Counted from the first letter of the stretch, positions 1-11,665 are shown. The stretch is DNA of 64,000 nt from Chaetomium olivaceum (GCA_039881045.1 JAYWVB010000090.1:16659-80658), one strand, 5' to 3'. Numbers and translations: made by a program. Notes: generated from the letters alone by a model not told the origin.

Positions 1-3000
1 TGGCAATGGCAAGTATGGGACAAACAAGAACAACGAAGAGGGGGTTGCTCATTCTGCAACCATTTCCACAGCAACAGAACTGTGGAATGTAGCAGTCGCA
101 GCAGTCTGCGGCACCGCAATGACAGCAGCGGATACTGTCATTGTGGGTCGTGGGCTGGACCCAAGCCCAGTGGCCCGAGTCGTGTCGCCAAGCGGCCGCT
201 GCTCGGCCCGTGCCGCCATTGACCGACCACCAGGCTCGAGGTCGACGAGCTCAATGGGTTCCGACATCTTGGAGTACGGCGGAGGAGGTCGTTGATCGAC
301 GGACTGCTTCATTTCGACAGGTCAGTTGAAACGCGATGGTTGACAGGAGCGCAATGAGATGAGATGTCGATGTTGACACTGCGTGGGTATGGAAAGCTCG
401 AGGCGGCTCGATTGGGAAATCGACTTACAAGGCACGACTGGTTCATTCCGGTGCACCAGAAAGATGGTCTGTCCCAATGCGGCTTAATGCCATTGCCCGC
501 CGCACTGCGCCTCTTTTTTCTCCTCGGCTGAGCCGACTGTTTTGTGCTACTGAAATATGAATATGTCAAATGAGAGCTGCCAATCGCTCCTCTGAGAACT
601 CTGGAGGAAGACCATAGTAAATGAAATGAAGTGTTCCTTCTTCGCTTCCTCAATGTACATTGTACATCTCAGAAACTCATCACTGAAGCTTCGCTTCAAT
701 AAGTGGTGCGAAAGGCCGGCAAGCAATATTGTATGGTAGTATCGTCGTATTGTATGGTATGTATAGATTACCTATGTATATGTACATGTATTATTGAAGC
801 GAAGAAACGCTTCGTTTCATTTACGGGCCAAATTACCGAGTTCTTAGAGGAGTGATTGGATGCCACAGGTCTGCGTGTTTAATCGTACATAATTCTGCAT
901 GAGGGTGGCGTTGTGGTTAATACAGCAGCTTCGCTTCACCCTTACTGTGAGCTACGAAAGCAGTATGGCATAGTCAGATACTTGTTTTCAAGTTCGCAGT
1001 TACTTTCAATCGGGTTATTGACAATACTCAATATCCTGGTTCTCGATCTGCTCGTCCGTCTCTCATCGGACCCGTTCAATTTCCCCTCACCGCGACCCAT
1101 GCTTCGCGCCCGGGTACGAATACATCTATATGTATGTTCACACAGTTCCATGTACTGCGTTATTTGTATGTAAGGCAGCTCCTTTGGCAGGGGCCCTGGT
1201 TTGAACTCGACAGTCCAGCATCCGTAAAAGGAAGACAATGTAATGCCTAGAAGCACTCGTATAAACTGCCCTCGCCCAGCCCTTCTTTTCCTGAGAAGAT
1301 AGACGGTTTTGCCGTCGAGCTGGAGATTTCGACAAGGACCTCGGTCTTGAAGTTACGGGCTAACGAAAATTCAGGGATTGGGGGCTGTACATTCTGTACT
1401 TCGTACGCCAATCCCTAAAGGCGGCCCAAGCCCCGGCTACGAAGGAACTTTTTCCAGTCCCTCACCTCAGGTTGTTCAGCACGATTTCAACTCTCGATTT
1501 ACTGACAGCCAACGTCAGCAATGGCGCTGGGCGCCTACGGCGAAGTCGGACCTGGCAGACTCGGTAGTGCGACTTGTTATTTGTCAGGGCGGCGAGTGAC
1601 GACGGACAACCGTGGGCTACGCAAGAGTGATTGAACCCCCAATCAGCGAATCAATGGATGAGAACAGCCAAGCCTGAATGTGGTGGTTTGTTCCTGTGGC
1701 TACGGGTCCTGAACCGTCCTGTGCAAATAGGGGATTTTCCTGGGTACGTACCTGAACCCGCAAAACTCCAAGCCAATAACGAACTCCGAACGCCATGCTA
1801 ATGCTTGCCCAACATCCAACTCCGTGCTGATGGTGTCAGTGGCTAAGACTCTAGACTTATAGCTATGCCCCATCCTGCCCAGACTGCGGACCGATGCCGG
1901 TGAGATGCTGATGTACATAGTGTAGACGATCTGACGTTGACACGACTGCTGGGTGAAATGGTCGCATTTCCATGCGGGTCCGATCCCAGCCGATCCTTCA
2001 TGCGCGATCAAAGGGAGATGCAGATTGATGGGACGTTAGGGCGACTTTCAACTTTCGGTTCCGACATGAAAGATGAAACCGGAACATGCCTCGCATCCGG
2101 AACTTTAGGCGCATTTAGCGGGGGTTTTGATGGTTGGTACAGTACATGTACCGAGATACCTCGAGGAACGTGCAACCATTGGAGGTGGTCTTCTAGCAGT
2201 ATGGGTCATCCAGAAGCAGTTCCGACCGTAGCGACGCCCACCTGGGTATCAATGGATGGTATGTAGACAGAAACTGAAGTCCGTTGATGTTGCAAGCATC
2301 AATCAGCTTCGATACTGTTTTGACATGCACTCGCAGCGACTCTTTGTCCACTCAGGCCGCATCAACCATCCTGCGCCTACATGCAATGCAGTAACTACAC
2401 AGCCCGGAGTAATCCGGACTCGAGGATACGCAATCGATCGGCGCCGGGGCTTCGGGCCTCGGCAGGCTCGGGACCGGGCCGGGGTACTCCCGGGTCTGTG
2501 CGTCCTCCGGAGCACATCGGCTTCTGCCTGGCTGTCCTGAACGCCCGTGCCAGACAGTTGGACTTTGTCGCACAACGCATGTGATGACGAGATTGCCGGT
2601 CACGCCCGAGTATCGTAAAAAGCCGGGATGGTCATCCAAGCCGGGGACCCGGAAAGACAGCATGGCACAGCTGAATGTGATCTGACTGTGTTAGGAGTCT
2701 GACAGCAAGGGAAGGGATACAGGCCGGCAAAGCGTAGGAGCCCAGGGTTTGTTTGCGGACTGCAAAGCATTTGGATGCCGGATTCCGTTTTTCGGACTCG
2801 AGTCAAGAGAAGAGGAAGGTACGGTTTCAAAAGATGGGACGTGGGGGTTCTCCACTGTTTAGCTCAAGACATTACCTAGTCGAGGTTTCCCCTTTTCTGT
2901 GCGCAGTTTGCCCCAATTGTAGCAGGGGAATAAAAAAATGACTCTTTGTCGACTCCCGCGATCGGGGGTTTCAAAGCAGAACAAAACTTCTTAACCCTCA

Positions 3001-3389
3001 GTCCAGAATCCTGTCGTCATCCAGGCCAGGCCCTGTCACAGCCTTGGCAAGAGGCTGCGGTGGGGTGTCGTGGGGGCATCGTGGGTGTTTGAGTGGCTCT
3101 TGAGTGAGACACTAACAAAATCGGCCAATAGGATAAAAGTTGCAATGGTGGGATAAAAAAAAAGATGTGACGGGGCCAGGAAGCACCTGGGAGTCCCCAC
3201 CAAGCAGCCTTATCTTAGTCACCCAATATCATTTTGCGCCGCTTTATCCCACTCAAAGTCCTGTGAAACTTTTCAACTCGCCCTCCTCCTCCCTCTCGAA
3301 GAGCATTGCCTTTTTGCGAACCAATACCCTCTATTACCTTTCCAGGCGTTGCCCGCCGTATCCCACATATCCTGCTCCCCCATTGAGCC
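1..3389. other. Gene-free 5' flank
   Basis: I see no coding sequence with recognisable similarity, splice structure or domain here. Open stretches on both strands are short and mutually overlapping, as expected by chance. The left part (about 630-830) is richer in A+T and TGTA-type words and contains a perfect inverted repeat listed separately. From about 3130 the sequence becomes the promoter and leader of the NADH dehydrogenase gene: GATAAAA-type AT-rich words near 3131-3163 and a pyrimidine-rich tract at about 3255-3340, the usual pattern just ahead of filamentous-fungal start codons. Confidence 0.6.
689..804. repeat. 14-bp perfect inverted repeat flanking an AT-rich loop
   Basis: CTTCGCTTCAATAA at 689-702 is exactly reverse-complemented by TTATTGAAGCGAAG at 791-804, about 88 bp apart. 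The intervening DNA is rich in GTATTGTATGG and TGTACAT words. The right arm is followed at once by a second small self-complementary stretch (GAAGCGAAG-AAA-CGCTTCG). A related CTTCGCTTC word recurs at about 930. No target-site duplication or transposase is visible, so a decayed miniature element is only one possibility. Confidence 0.45.
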
Positions 3390-5191
3390 ATGGCGTCCAC
3401 GTCCAGGGCTCTGAGCAAGCTCGCGGTCCCCCAGGGCGCCGTATTGCTGCAACAATCGCGGGCTGCCCCTCGATTGCTGCTCCAGACATCGCGCCGGACT
3501 GTTGGCGCAAGGCCCGTCTTTGGAAGCACACAAGGACCCGTTTCCCAGCACTTCCGGCGCAGTGTTTCCAGCGATGCCGCCCCCGGCCCCCGGCCCAAGA
3601 AGTCGCGGTTCCGGGTCTTGAGATGGACTTGGCGGCTCGGATATCTCTCGGCCATCGCCGGCATCGGCTACATTGGCTACGGCGTGTACGAAGATAGGCA
3701 CCCGGAGGACCAAATCGTGCCTGACCCGTCCAAGAAGACCCTCGTCATCCTCGGTACGTTGGGCTTTCCTGCGCCGCCCAGCGGTTTTCCAGTTTGCTGA
3801 CATGTGCCGCAGGGACCGGCTGGGGCTCCGTCTCGCTGCTCAAGCGCCTCGACACCGAAAACTACAACGTCATCGTCATCTCGCCGCGCAACTACTTCCT
3901 CTTCACCCCCCTCCTCCCGTCATGCACAACCGGTACCATCGAGCACCGCTCCATCATGGAGCCGATAAGGACCATCCTCCGCCAGAAGAAGGCGAGCGTC
4001 CGGTTCTACGAGGCCGAGGCCAGCTCCATCGACCCCGACCGCAAGGTGGTGCGCATCTTTGACAACTCAGAAATTAGGGGTGACATTACCGAGACCGAGG
4101 TACCCTACGATATGTTAGTGATTGGCGTGGGCGCCGAGAACGCGACGTTCGGCATCCCCGGCGTGCGCGACCACTCGTGCTTCCTGAAGGAAATCGGCGA
4201 CGCCCAGAGGATCCGCAAGAGGATTATGGACTGCGTTGAGACGGCGGCCTTCAAGGATCAGTCGCCCGAGGAGGTCAACCGTCTCCTGCACATGGTCGTG
4301 GTCGGCGGCGGCCCGACCGGCGTCGAGTTTGCCGGCGAGCTGCAGGACTTCTTCGAGGAGGACATCAAGAAGCTGGTCCCGGAGATCGCGGACCGCTTCC
4401 GTGTGACGCTGATCGAAGCCCTCCCTAACGTCCTGCCCATGTTCTCCAAGCAGCTGATCGACTACACGGAGAGCACCTTCAAGGAGGAGAAGATCGACAT
4501 CCACACCAAGACCATGGTCAAGAAGGTGACGGACAAGACGGTCGAGGCCGAGGTGACACGGCCCGACGGCAAGAAGGAGACCATCGTCTTCCCCTACGGC
4601 CTGCTCGTCTGGGCCACGGGCAACGCCGTGCGGCCCGTGATCAAGGACCTGATCTCGCGCATCCCCGCGCAGGCCAACTCGCGGCGCGGCCTCGCCGTGA
4701 ACGAGTACCTCGTCGTGCAGGGCACGCGCGACATCTGGGCGGTCGGCGACTGCGCCGTGGCCGGGTACGCGCCCACGGCGCAGGTCGCTGGGCAGGAGGG
4801 CACCTTTCTGGCCCGCCTGTTCAACAACATGGCCAAGACGGAGGCCCTCGAGGGCAAGATCAGCGAGCTCAGCTCGTCCCTGAACCTGCAGCCGGGTAAC
4901 TCGGCCGCCATCTCGCGCGAGATCGAGGGCTATGAGCGCCAGCTGCGCCGCATCAAGGACGCCAAGCCCTTCCACTACAGCCACCAGGGCAGTCTGGCCT
5001 ACATCGGCAGCGACAAGGCCGTCGCCGACGTCACCTGGTTCAACGGCAACGTTGCTGCTGCTGGCAGCCTGACCTACCTCTTCTGGCGCAGCGCCTACAT
5101 CAGCATGTGCTTCAGCACCCGGAACCGTCTGTTGGTTATCAACGACTGGTTCAAGTCCAAGGTGTTTGGCCGTGACCTCTCGCGCGAGTAA
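3390..5191 (+). CDS. Alternative (type II) NADH:ubiquinone oxidoreductase, mitochondrial
   Basis: Non-proton-pumping flavoprotein that passes electrons from NAD(P)H to ubiquinone at the inner mitochondrial membrane, bypassing complex I. Two exons, 3390-3753 and 3813-5191 (59-nt intron, GTACGT...GCAG), give about 580 residues. The N-terminus is an Arg/Ser/Ala-rich presequence followed by a hydrophobic anchor near residues 80-100 (LGYLSAIAGIGYIGYGVYED). The FAD dinucleotide fold begins at the splice junction (VILGTGWGS, near 120). The NAD(P)H fold is VVVGGGPTGVEFAGEL (near 282), and the second FAD motif is WAVGDCA (near 430). The anchor after the presequence favours an external NDE-type enzyme over a matrix-facing NDI. 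I see no EF-hand insertion, which sets it apart from the calcium-dependent NDE1 type. The frame is intact, and the start gives a canonical presequence. DML1, another mitochondria-linked gene, follows on the same strand. Confidence 0.93.
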
Positions 5192-5789
5192 AGGAGATGG
5201 GTAAGGGGGCGAGTAAGGGTGGGGCGAGTGGGGGTCTTGTCTTGGCTTCCTTTTCCTGTTTATGGGGGTCATCTAGCATGCAGTGGGCGAGCCAGCCTGT
5301 TTTCTTTTTTCCAGATTTCCTTTGTCACCTGCGGCGGATGTTAACGGAGTCTCGGACTTGAAAAATAATTAGACCACGGGCTAGACTGGGTTCGGCAGGA
5401 TAGACGAGGGCAATGATGATGGCGGGTTTGTTTGGGCACTGGTTTTATCCTTGTCTGTTGTATCAGTCTTGACATTATTGCCGTTTGTATCAGTTAGCTT
5501 TTCATGGGATGCGATGGGTCTTATACTGTAAACCAAGTAGTTGGACGGATATCCAGGTTGATTTTGCAATCTAAGAAGTACTTCGTACTGCAGTCGTTTC
5601 CCTTGGTGGTGAATTTGTGAGAGCAAGGTGCTATTGAGGGGTTAGGGTTTACTGTGACATCAGCATCGAAGAGCATCCACTTAAACAGAACTCACTTCAA
5701 CAGAGCTCACTCTTCACTTCACTTCCATATCACTCACTCGGGCACTTGCCTCTTTCTCATTCTTTTTTTTCCCTCTACTCCACCTCAAA
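5192..5789. other. Intergenic region, NADH dehydrogenase 3' end to DML1 leader
   Basis: No gene seen. The left half should hold the 3' UTR of the NADH dehydrogenase. The right half (about 5690-5785) is CT-rich with CACTTCACTTCC-like words directly ahead of the DML1 start, typical of a fungal leader. Confidence 0.6.
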
Positions 5790-7845
5790 ATGCACGAGAC
5801 CATCACACTCCAGTTTGGGCAACAGGCCAACTACCTTGCCACTCATTTCTGGAATACTCAGGTAAGTTTTAGTAACCTGTTACCCCTCTATATCATATCT
5901 CATTCCTCCATGTTTATCTCAAAAGCGACAAATCAACTAATAAACTCAACAACTCAAGGAATCCTACTTCACCTACTCCCCAGACCAACCCGAATCTCCC
6001 ATCGACCATGACATCCATTTCCGCCCCGGGCTCGCCCCCGACGGCACCGAGACCTACATGCCGCGCACCGTAATCTACGACCTCAAAAACGCCTTTGGCA
6101 CCCTCCGCAAAGTCAACGCCCTCTACGACATCAACGACGACACCGGTGCTGCCCAGGCATTATGGTAAGCACCTAACTCATCTTCTCCCGGCCCAACCCC
6201 ATCCCTTCCGCACCCCCCCCCCTCCTTTCTCTTCCGCACCCCCTCCTTTCTCTTCCGCACCCCCTCCTTTCTCTTCCGCACCCCCTCCTTTCTCTTCCGC
6301 ACCCCCTCCTTTCTCTTCCGCACCCCCTCCTTTCTCACCACCACCACCACCACCACCACCAAACCAACACCAAATAAACAAATAATAACAGCAACAACGC
6401 ACAGGCAACACCCCCCCCACCACCCTCCCCGCCTCGCAACCCCCGCTCGCCCCCTCCCCCTACCTCGCCGCCCTCAACGCCAACCTGCCCCCGCCCCGCC
6501 CCACCCCGTCCTCCATCCGCTTCTTCTCCGACTACGCCCGCACCTTCTACCACCCGCGCTCCGTGGTGCCCATCCACGAGCGCGACCTGGGAGGGGGCGG
6601 GACCGTGGCATTTGACAGGTATGCGGCGGGGAGGAACTGTTTGGGGAGCTGGACCGCGAGTGCGGCGGGTTGCTGGACCGCGATCTGAGGCCGTTTGTGG
6701 AGGAGGCGGATTGTATGCAGGGAGTGCAGGTGTTTATGGGCGGGGAGGATGGGTGGGGCGGGTTTGGGGCGGGGTATTTGGAACGGGTCAGGGATGAGTA
6801 TGGGAAGGTGGCGGTTTGGGTTTGGGGGGTGGAGAGTGCTGGGGCGGGAGGGCTGGGGGTGGGGAGGGTGAGTTCTCCTTTCTGTTCTTTTCGGGTTGTT
6901 TTGTTTTGTTTTGTTTCTCCTGGAATAGGGGGTGAGTGGGTGAGAGAGGTGTGGCAGTGCTGACGGTGTGGTGGATATAGGAAAAGAGGATGCTGCGCCT
7001 GGCGAACAAGGCGAGGACGATCACCGAGTTGTATAAGCAGGCGTCGATTGTGGTGCCGCTGGCCGTGCCGGAGAGGTTGACGGGCAGGGTGCAGCTGGAT
7101 CCGACCTCCCACTGGCACACCTCGGCGTTGTTGGCGGCTGCGGTGGAGAGCGTCATGCTGCCGTCGAGGATGAAGGAACCCCTGAAAAGGGTGTCACTGG
7201 GACAGATGGCTGATGTCCTGAACGTTATGGGCAAGCAGAGTGTTGCGGGCCTGCAGATGAGCTTTGCACGGCCCGGGTCGGAGGATGTGAGGGATAGGAG
7301 GCTGTCCGAGGAAGAGCTCGCTGAGGGTGTGCGGCTTGATATCCGCTTTGCGCCGTCGTATCAGCTCGAATCGTATACTCGCTCCAATGGGTTTGATAGG
7401 CCACGCGTGTTCAGCCAGCTAGTTACTTCGCGGGGCTACGAGGAAGAGCAGGATGAGAACGAAGAGAAGGACGAAGCAGGCCGTCGGGTGCGGCGGAGCT
7501 CTTACGAGCCGGTAACAAAAAGGTATGCCCTAGCAGCAACAACGACGTTCAGACATGATCTAACTGGAGCACAGCTGCACCACGGACCTCCGATTCCCAC
7601 TGCTGGATAGCTTCCCTGAGATCTTCCGAGGCGGCGACGACGAGCCACTGACGGAATCACTCAACATCACAAGCAGCTTATCCACCGACTCATCCGTCGC
7701 TAAGAAGCTGAAGCAGCTGCGGTCGACAGTCATTCGGTCCATCGGTTTGGAAGACCGTGAAACACTCGGGAACGAACTCATGGAAATGGCAGATGAGTAC
7801 CACGAGGGGTGGTCAAGCGGGAGTGACGAAGGGGAGGACGATTGA
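5790..7845 (+). CDS. DML1: DML1/Misato tubulin-like protein, frame interrupted twice
   Basis: DML1/Misato proteins combine tubulin-like and FtsZ-like segments and are needed for mitochondrial DNA inheritance and mitochondrial morphology. Exons inferred: 5790-5861, 5959-6164, about 6392 or 6405 to 6867, 6981-7522, 7575-7845. The N-terminus ([20 protein letters not shown], then WNTQ-ESYFTY across intron 1) is diagnostic. Later family blocks are [37 protein letters not shown] and, across the last intron, [17 protein letters not shown]. The C-terminus is acidic. Two one-base problems exist. The frame needed at 6461-6620 does not follow from either acceptor (6391 or 6404) without an indel, most simply in the C8 run at 6411-6418. 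One base is missing in the GCGGGG run near 6625-6630, where YAAG should continue into EELF. The second intron carries a 21-bp minisatellite. Both problems look like run-length errors; a true pseudogene is less likely because the rest is well conserved. Confidence 0.85.
6221..6335 (+). repeat. 21-bp minisatellite in DML1 intron 2
   Basis: About 5.5 head-to-tail copies of a 21-bp C/T-rich unit (CCTTTCTCTTCCGCACCCCC, 20 of its bases), nearly identical, followed by a CCA/CAC triplet run to about 6362. The tract occupies most of the second intron between donor 6165 and acceptor 6391/6404. It probably serves as an extended polypyrimidine tract. The unit length is a multiple of three and has no stop on the plus strand. 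Confidence 0.85.
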
Positions 7846-8711
7846 TGGCTCTATGCCCGACGAGAGGAGGGAAAGGGAGAGAGTTTGTCAATAGTACGAA
7901 GTAAGTCAATACCAAAAGGCGAGTTGCCATCTGAGGTTATTGTTTCGCCGAACTAGTGCTTCTAGTAAGCGGTTTCACTGTTTTGCCGTTGTATTTTCCT
8001 GAATCTCAGCCTTAGAATGTTCTCGCCTGCGCCTGAAGGTATTCCAAGCGTCGCGCAAGAAACAACGAGGATGCGTACAAATACAACAGTGCCGAGTGTT
8101 GACAAGTTTGCAGGGCATTGACACCTGAGACATCCAGCAGCCCCAGCTCTGGTTGATAGACCAGTTTTGGAGTGCCCAATATCGATGACCGCCCCTACTG
8201 GCCTAGCGGTTAGGGTGTGGTCAAAGGCCCGAGGCGAAAACTCCTGGTAATGTCCTCTCTGAGGGGTCACCAGTTAGAGCCGCCGCGGTAGCATTCGATG
8301 TAGACTGCCAGGGGTTTCGCAACTGGCTACCTCCCTCGAAAGGGGGGCTAGCCAGTTAGCTTTTGTCTTTTCTGCTAACTGATATGCCCTGTTTATATCT
8401 CTCCTCTTCGTTTCCCTTTCTCTTCCTTATATACCCTGATTTCACCCTCTTTTATTACCTTTCCACCATCTAATGCCATGCATGAAGATGGTCAAGCATT
8501 GTTGGTAACACATTCAATAATTGATTGGCTATCTGGTTTGGATGGGCAGACTGCAGACGAGGTGTGCTGGTGGCTCAGCTTCCAGGCTGAAAGCGACTAT
8601 GCATGAGATCCTCGGGGGCCTCATTTCTGGCGGCCTCATCTCTTTTACCAACTCAACAGCTTCCCACGGCCTGGAGCCAGCGAGGTTTTGACAACTCATC
8701 TTCTCAACAAG
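7846..8711. other. Intergenic region between DML1 and the multidomain TPR gene
   Basis: No gene seen. The stretch 8180-8260 contains a weak tRNA-like A-box word (TGGCCTAGCGGT), but I could find neither a B box nor a foldable acceptor stem. From about 8400 the DNA is CT-rich (TTTCCCTTTCTCTTCC), probably the promoter/leader of the next gene. Confidence 0.5.
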
Positions 8712-11341
8712 ATGTCTTCCGTCGGCGAAATCATCGCCATCCTCGGCCTCTTCGAGCGGGTGGTGATCGAGCTACGCAACTACCACGATGCACCCGCACA
8801 TTTCCAGAACCTGCGTGCGGAGCTAGACCTCCTGAGCAGCGCCCTTCGTCATGCCCTCCAGCTGCGGCCCGAGAACGAGGAAGAGCGCCAGACCCTTGAC
8901 AAGGTCGGCGCCATCGCCATGCACTGTCTCCAACCGCTCCAGGCCCTGGCCGATAAGATGCGGACTAAGGAAGGTAGTCTGGGTCATTTCCGAACAACAA
9001 GTCTAGTCAATATCGGGACGAGAGTTCACTGGTCCTTGATTGCGCGCAAGGACGTTGATGAGCTGAGGAAGGTTGTTCTGGCTGAAATGGTCGCCATCAA
9101 CATGCTGTTGAGCGCCCAGCAACTGTACGACCACCCTCCTATCTGCAAGCAAGCAACCAACCAACCCATAACCAACCTTAAAATTTAAACATCACACCAG
9201 AAACCAAATCAAGCGCCTCCCACCGAAAACAACCAAGCCAGTCACGCCCAGAACGCCCTCATCCAGCAAGCACTCGGCCGCGCTCCTCCAGCAGACATCC
9301 TCCATCCTCAGCATCGTGACGGGCACGCCCGGCGCCATCGCCGACCTGCGCGGCCGCCGTGGGCGAGCAGTCGGCCGAGAGCCGCACGCTGCGGACGGGG
9401 CTGGACGCCGTCTCCGGCACATGGAGGCGCTGTCGGACACGGCGAGGTCGACGGGACGGGGACGCGGCGGCAGGTGCTGGCTCTGGGCCGGGGTGGTGAG
9501 GAGGGTTTGAGCGGAGTGATGGCGGATGTGAGGGAGTTGTTTGTTTTGTGAGTGTTTGGCGCCCCTTTTTTCTCTGGGACTTTCCTTTTTTCTTCTTTTC
9601 TCTTCTTTCCTTTTATTGGGTGGGCTTGTTTGTTTACCGAAATACTCACTCTCTCAGTTTGGCGACATGCTCGAAGGAGATGCTGGCCGAAGTTGGGCGG
9701 AACACGTAAGTGTCTAGCCGTCCGTTTGGATTATAGCACTTACTTACTAATCCCTCTAGTCGTCTGCTGCTTCGTATTGCCAGACAGCTCAAGCGTGTTA
9801 TCCAAGTCATTGAGGCCATGCCGCGCAATCCGGGAGTCGACATTATCCGCCTGGACGATGCCCTGGGCAATACCTGGGGCTTGCCCTTGCAGGCTTGCGA
9901 AAGCTGGGATGTGAGTTTGCACTGCTTGCGTTTCTGTCCACCGCGCTAACGTAGGAAGTCATTCTGCGACCTGCTTGGACATGTGGTGTATGCTGGCAAG
10001 CCGGGTCTCGACCGAATTGTGGGCGGCCAGTTTACGATCACGCTGGCAGAAGCGGGTGATGTGAACCTCACTCCGTACAACTGGACTAGCTTCTTGAAGC
10101 GAGATCTACACATCGAGCAAGCCATGATTGCTTACCAAGCCACCTCAACGCCGAGGGAGGGATGTCCATTCCCAGGGTGCGCTGGTAGGACTGTGTTAAT
10201 CGGTGGTGGCAAGAGATGGTAAGTGCTCTCAAAAATATGATCATTACTGAGAGACTGCTTGGCAAGAAGTAGAACACTTACCACGCCTCTAGCTCGACAT
10301 GTGGACGGCAAGCGACAATGAAGAAAAGAGGTCGCCGTGTTCTCAAAATGAAACCTGCTCGAGAACTACAACTCCCCGAAGCGCCGCCAGGGCAGCCAGG
10401 GCAGTCAGAGAAGAAGCTAGAGAAGAAGCCAGGTCCTAGACTTTGGCCATTACCATTGCAATCGGTAGGTGGAGAGTACCATCATTTCCGCCGCCTCGAG
10501 TTTCAGGAATTCGCAAAACCAGTTCGAGGTTTTGAGGACGCCATAAAGAGAATGGAACAGGACGGCACAGACACGACGGCCATTGCTTACATCGCCGTTG
10601 AAATCCTCCGGCTCGTGGAGACGAACAAGGATGACGAGTTTGTCGAAGTCGTGGTCAGATATCTCAACGGCGCAATAGACTTAGGTGTGTAGTACTCCTC
10701 ATACCGGCATCTCTGAAACCGCAGTTGACGAAGCTGAACGTCGCGACTCGCAGAGCCCAACATTGCCGAGCATTGGTATCTGTTAGGAAGGGCGTATATG
10801 CTCCAGGGAAACTTTGACGACGCGATTGACGCGGTAGTGCAGGCTATGCGCCTGGCGCCGACCGTTTCCGACTTCTATATCACAGCCGGAATCATATTCT
10901 GCCATGTCAGAAATTATCCCGACGCCCTCGACGCTTTCTTCAGAGCGGCGGAGCGAAACCCCTCCGACAACCTGGCTTGGTACAATCTAGGGGTGCTGGT
11001 ACGTCCTGAACAGATCATCATTCCATCGACTCCCCCCTTTTCCTATTAACATTCCGCTGACGCAGCAGATTCAGGTTGATGGCTTCTTGGAAATGGTCTG
11101 CAAAATAAGGACGTTCGAATTTACTCGGGGTATAGGGCCGAATTTTCCAAGGGTCGAGGAGCGGCTGAAGGTTTTATGGAAGTACGCGAATAGCAGGCCG
11201 CCGCCAGATGACTTTCGACTCAACAAGTTGCTAGACATCAATCTCGGGCGGGTTTTGGACGTGGATGATGGTGGGGAGCCCCTGAAGGGTGATTCGAAGG
11301 ACAGTGTGCTTAATCAGACGATATGGGGGGATGATTGGTAG
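8712..11341 (+). CDS. Multidomain protein: NLR-type N-terminal helical domain, ubiquitin-like region, zinc ribbon, TPRs (several frame breaks)
   Basis: Function unknown. Inferred exons: 8712-9124, 9242-9547, 9658-9705, 9760-9910, 9959-10218, 10293-10684, 10754-10998, 11066-11341. The first ~130 residues (MSSVGEIIAILGLFERVVIE start) look like the helical N-terminal domain found on fungal NLR-type and related proteins. A central Ala/Gln-rich helical stretch ends in LLLRIARQLKRVIQVIEAMP. Then comes a segment typical of the fungal ubiquitin-like-domain family (DDALGNTWGLPLQACESWD, then FTITLAEAG). Two Cys pairs, CPFPGC and CSTC, the latter joined across intron 5, resemble a zinc ribbon. The last ~180 residues contain TPR-like helices (WYLLGRAYMLQGNFDDAI; AFFRAAERNPSDNLAWYNLG). 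At least four frame shifts lie in the GC-rich exon 2 (about 9275, 9345, 9420, 9455), yet conserved-looking sequence continues on both sides of each. The TPR part could instead be a separate gene, but intron phases join it cleanly. Confidence 0.6.
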
Positions 11342-11665
11342 GGGGTTGGATTTGATCCCGATAATGAAGAAGGCTTGATTTTCTACCGAACTATGTACCT
11401 CGTTTCACCTGCCAGGGCCTATCCCAGAAAAGACGCAATCACAACCCAACCGCCTCCACCGGCTAATCCAGCGTGCACACACGCACCCATGCCTAGCTAA
11501 GGCGATGTCTACCGGACACCCAAACGCCGGTTGATGATGATGCCCCTTTGATAGGTCCCCAGTGACCCATGGATGTACTCGTAATGGTAGTACAAAGCTC
11601 AAACAACAGTCAGATAGCTACTAGTACAGACAGACAGATGCAAAAACCGACGCAAATAGACCTGT
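11342..11665. other. Convergent 3' intergenic region
   Basis: Lies between the stop of the TPR gene (+) and the stop of NHX1 (-). It should hold both 3' UTRs. I see nothing else. Confidence 0.6.

Noticed and set aside
4115..5272. 385-codon open frame antisense to the NADH dehydrogenase
   Set aside because: It mirrors the GC-biased third positions of the real gene; composition is Leu/Gly/Asp/Val-rich with no domain, and the sense gene is unambiguous.
6221..6335. CRISPR-like array
   Set aside because: Direct repeats without spacers, inside a fungal intron; it is a minisatellite.
8185..8265. tRNA-like A box (TGGCCTAGCGGT)
   Set aside because: No GGTTCRANYCC B box at the right distance and no acceptor-stem pairing found.
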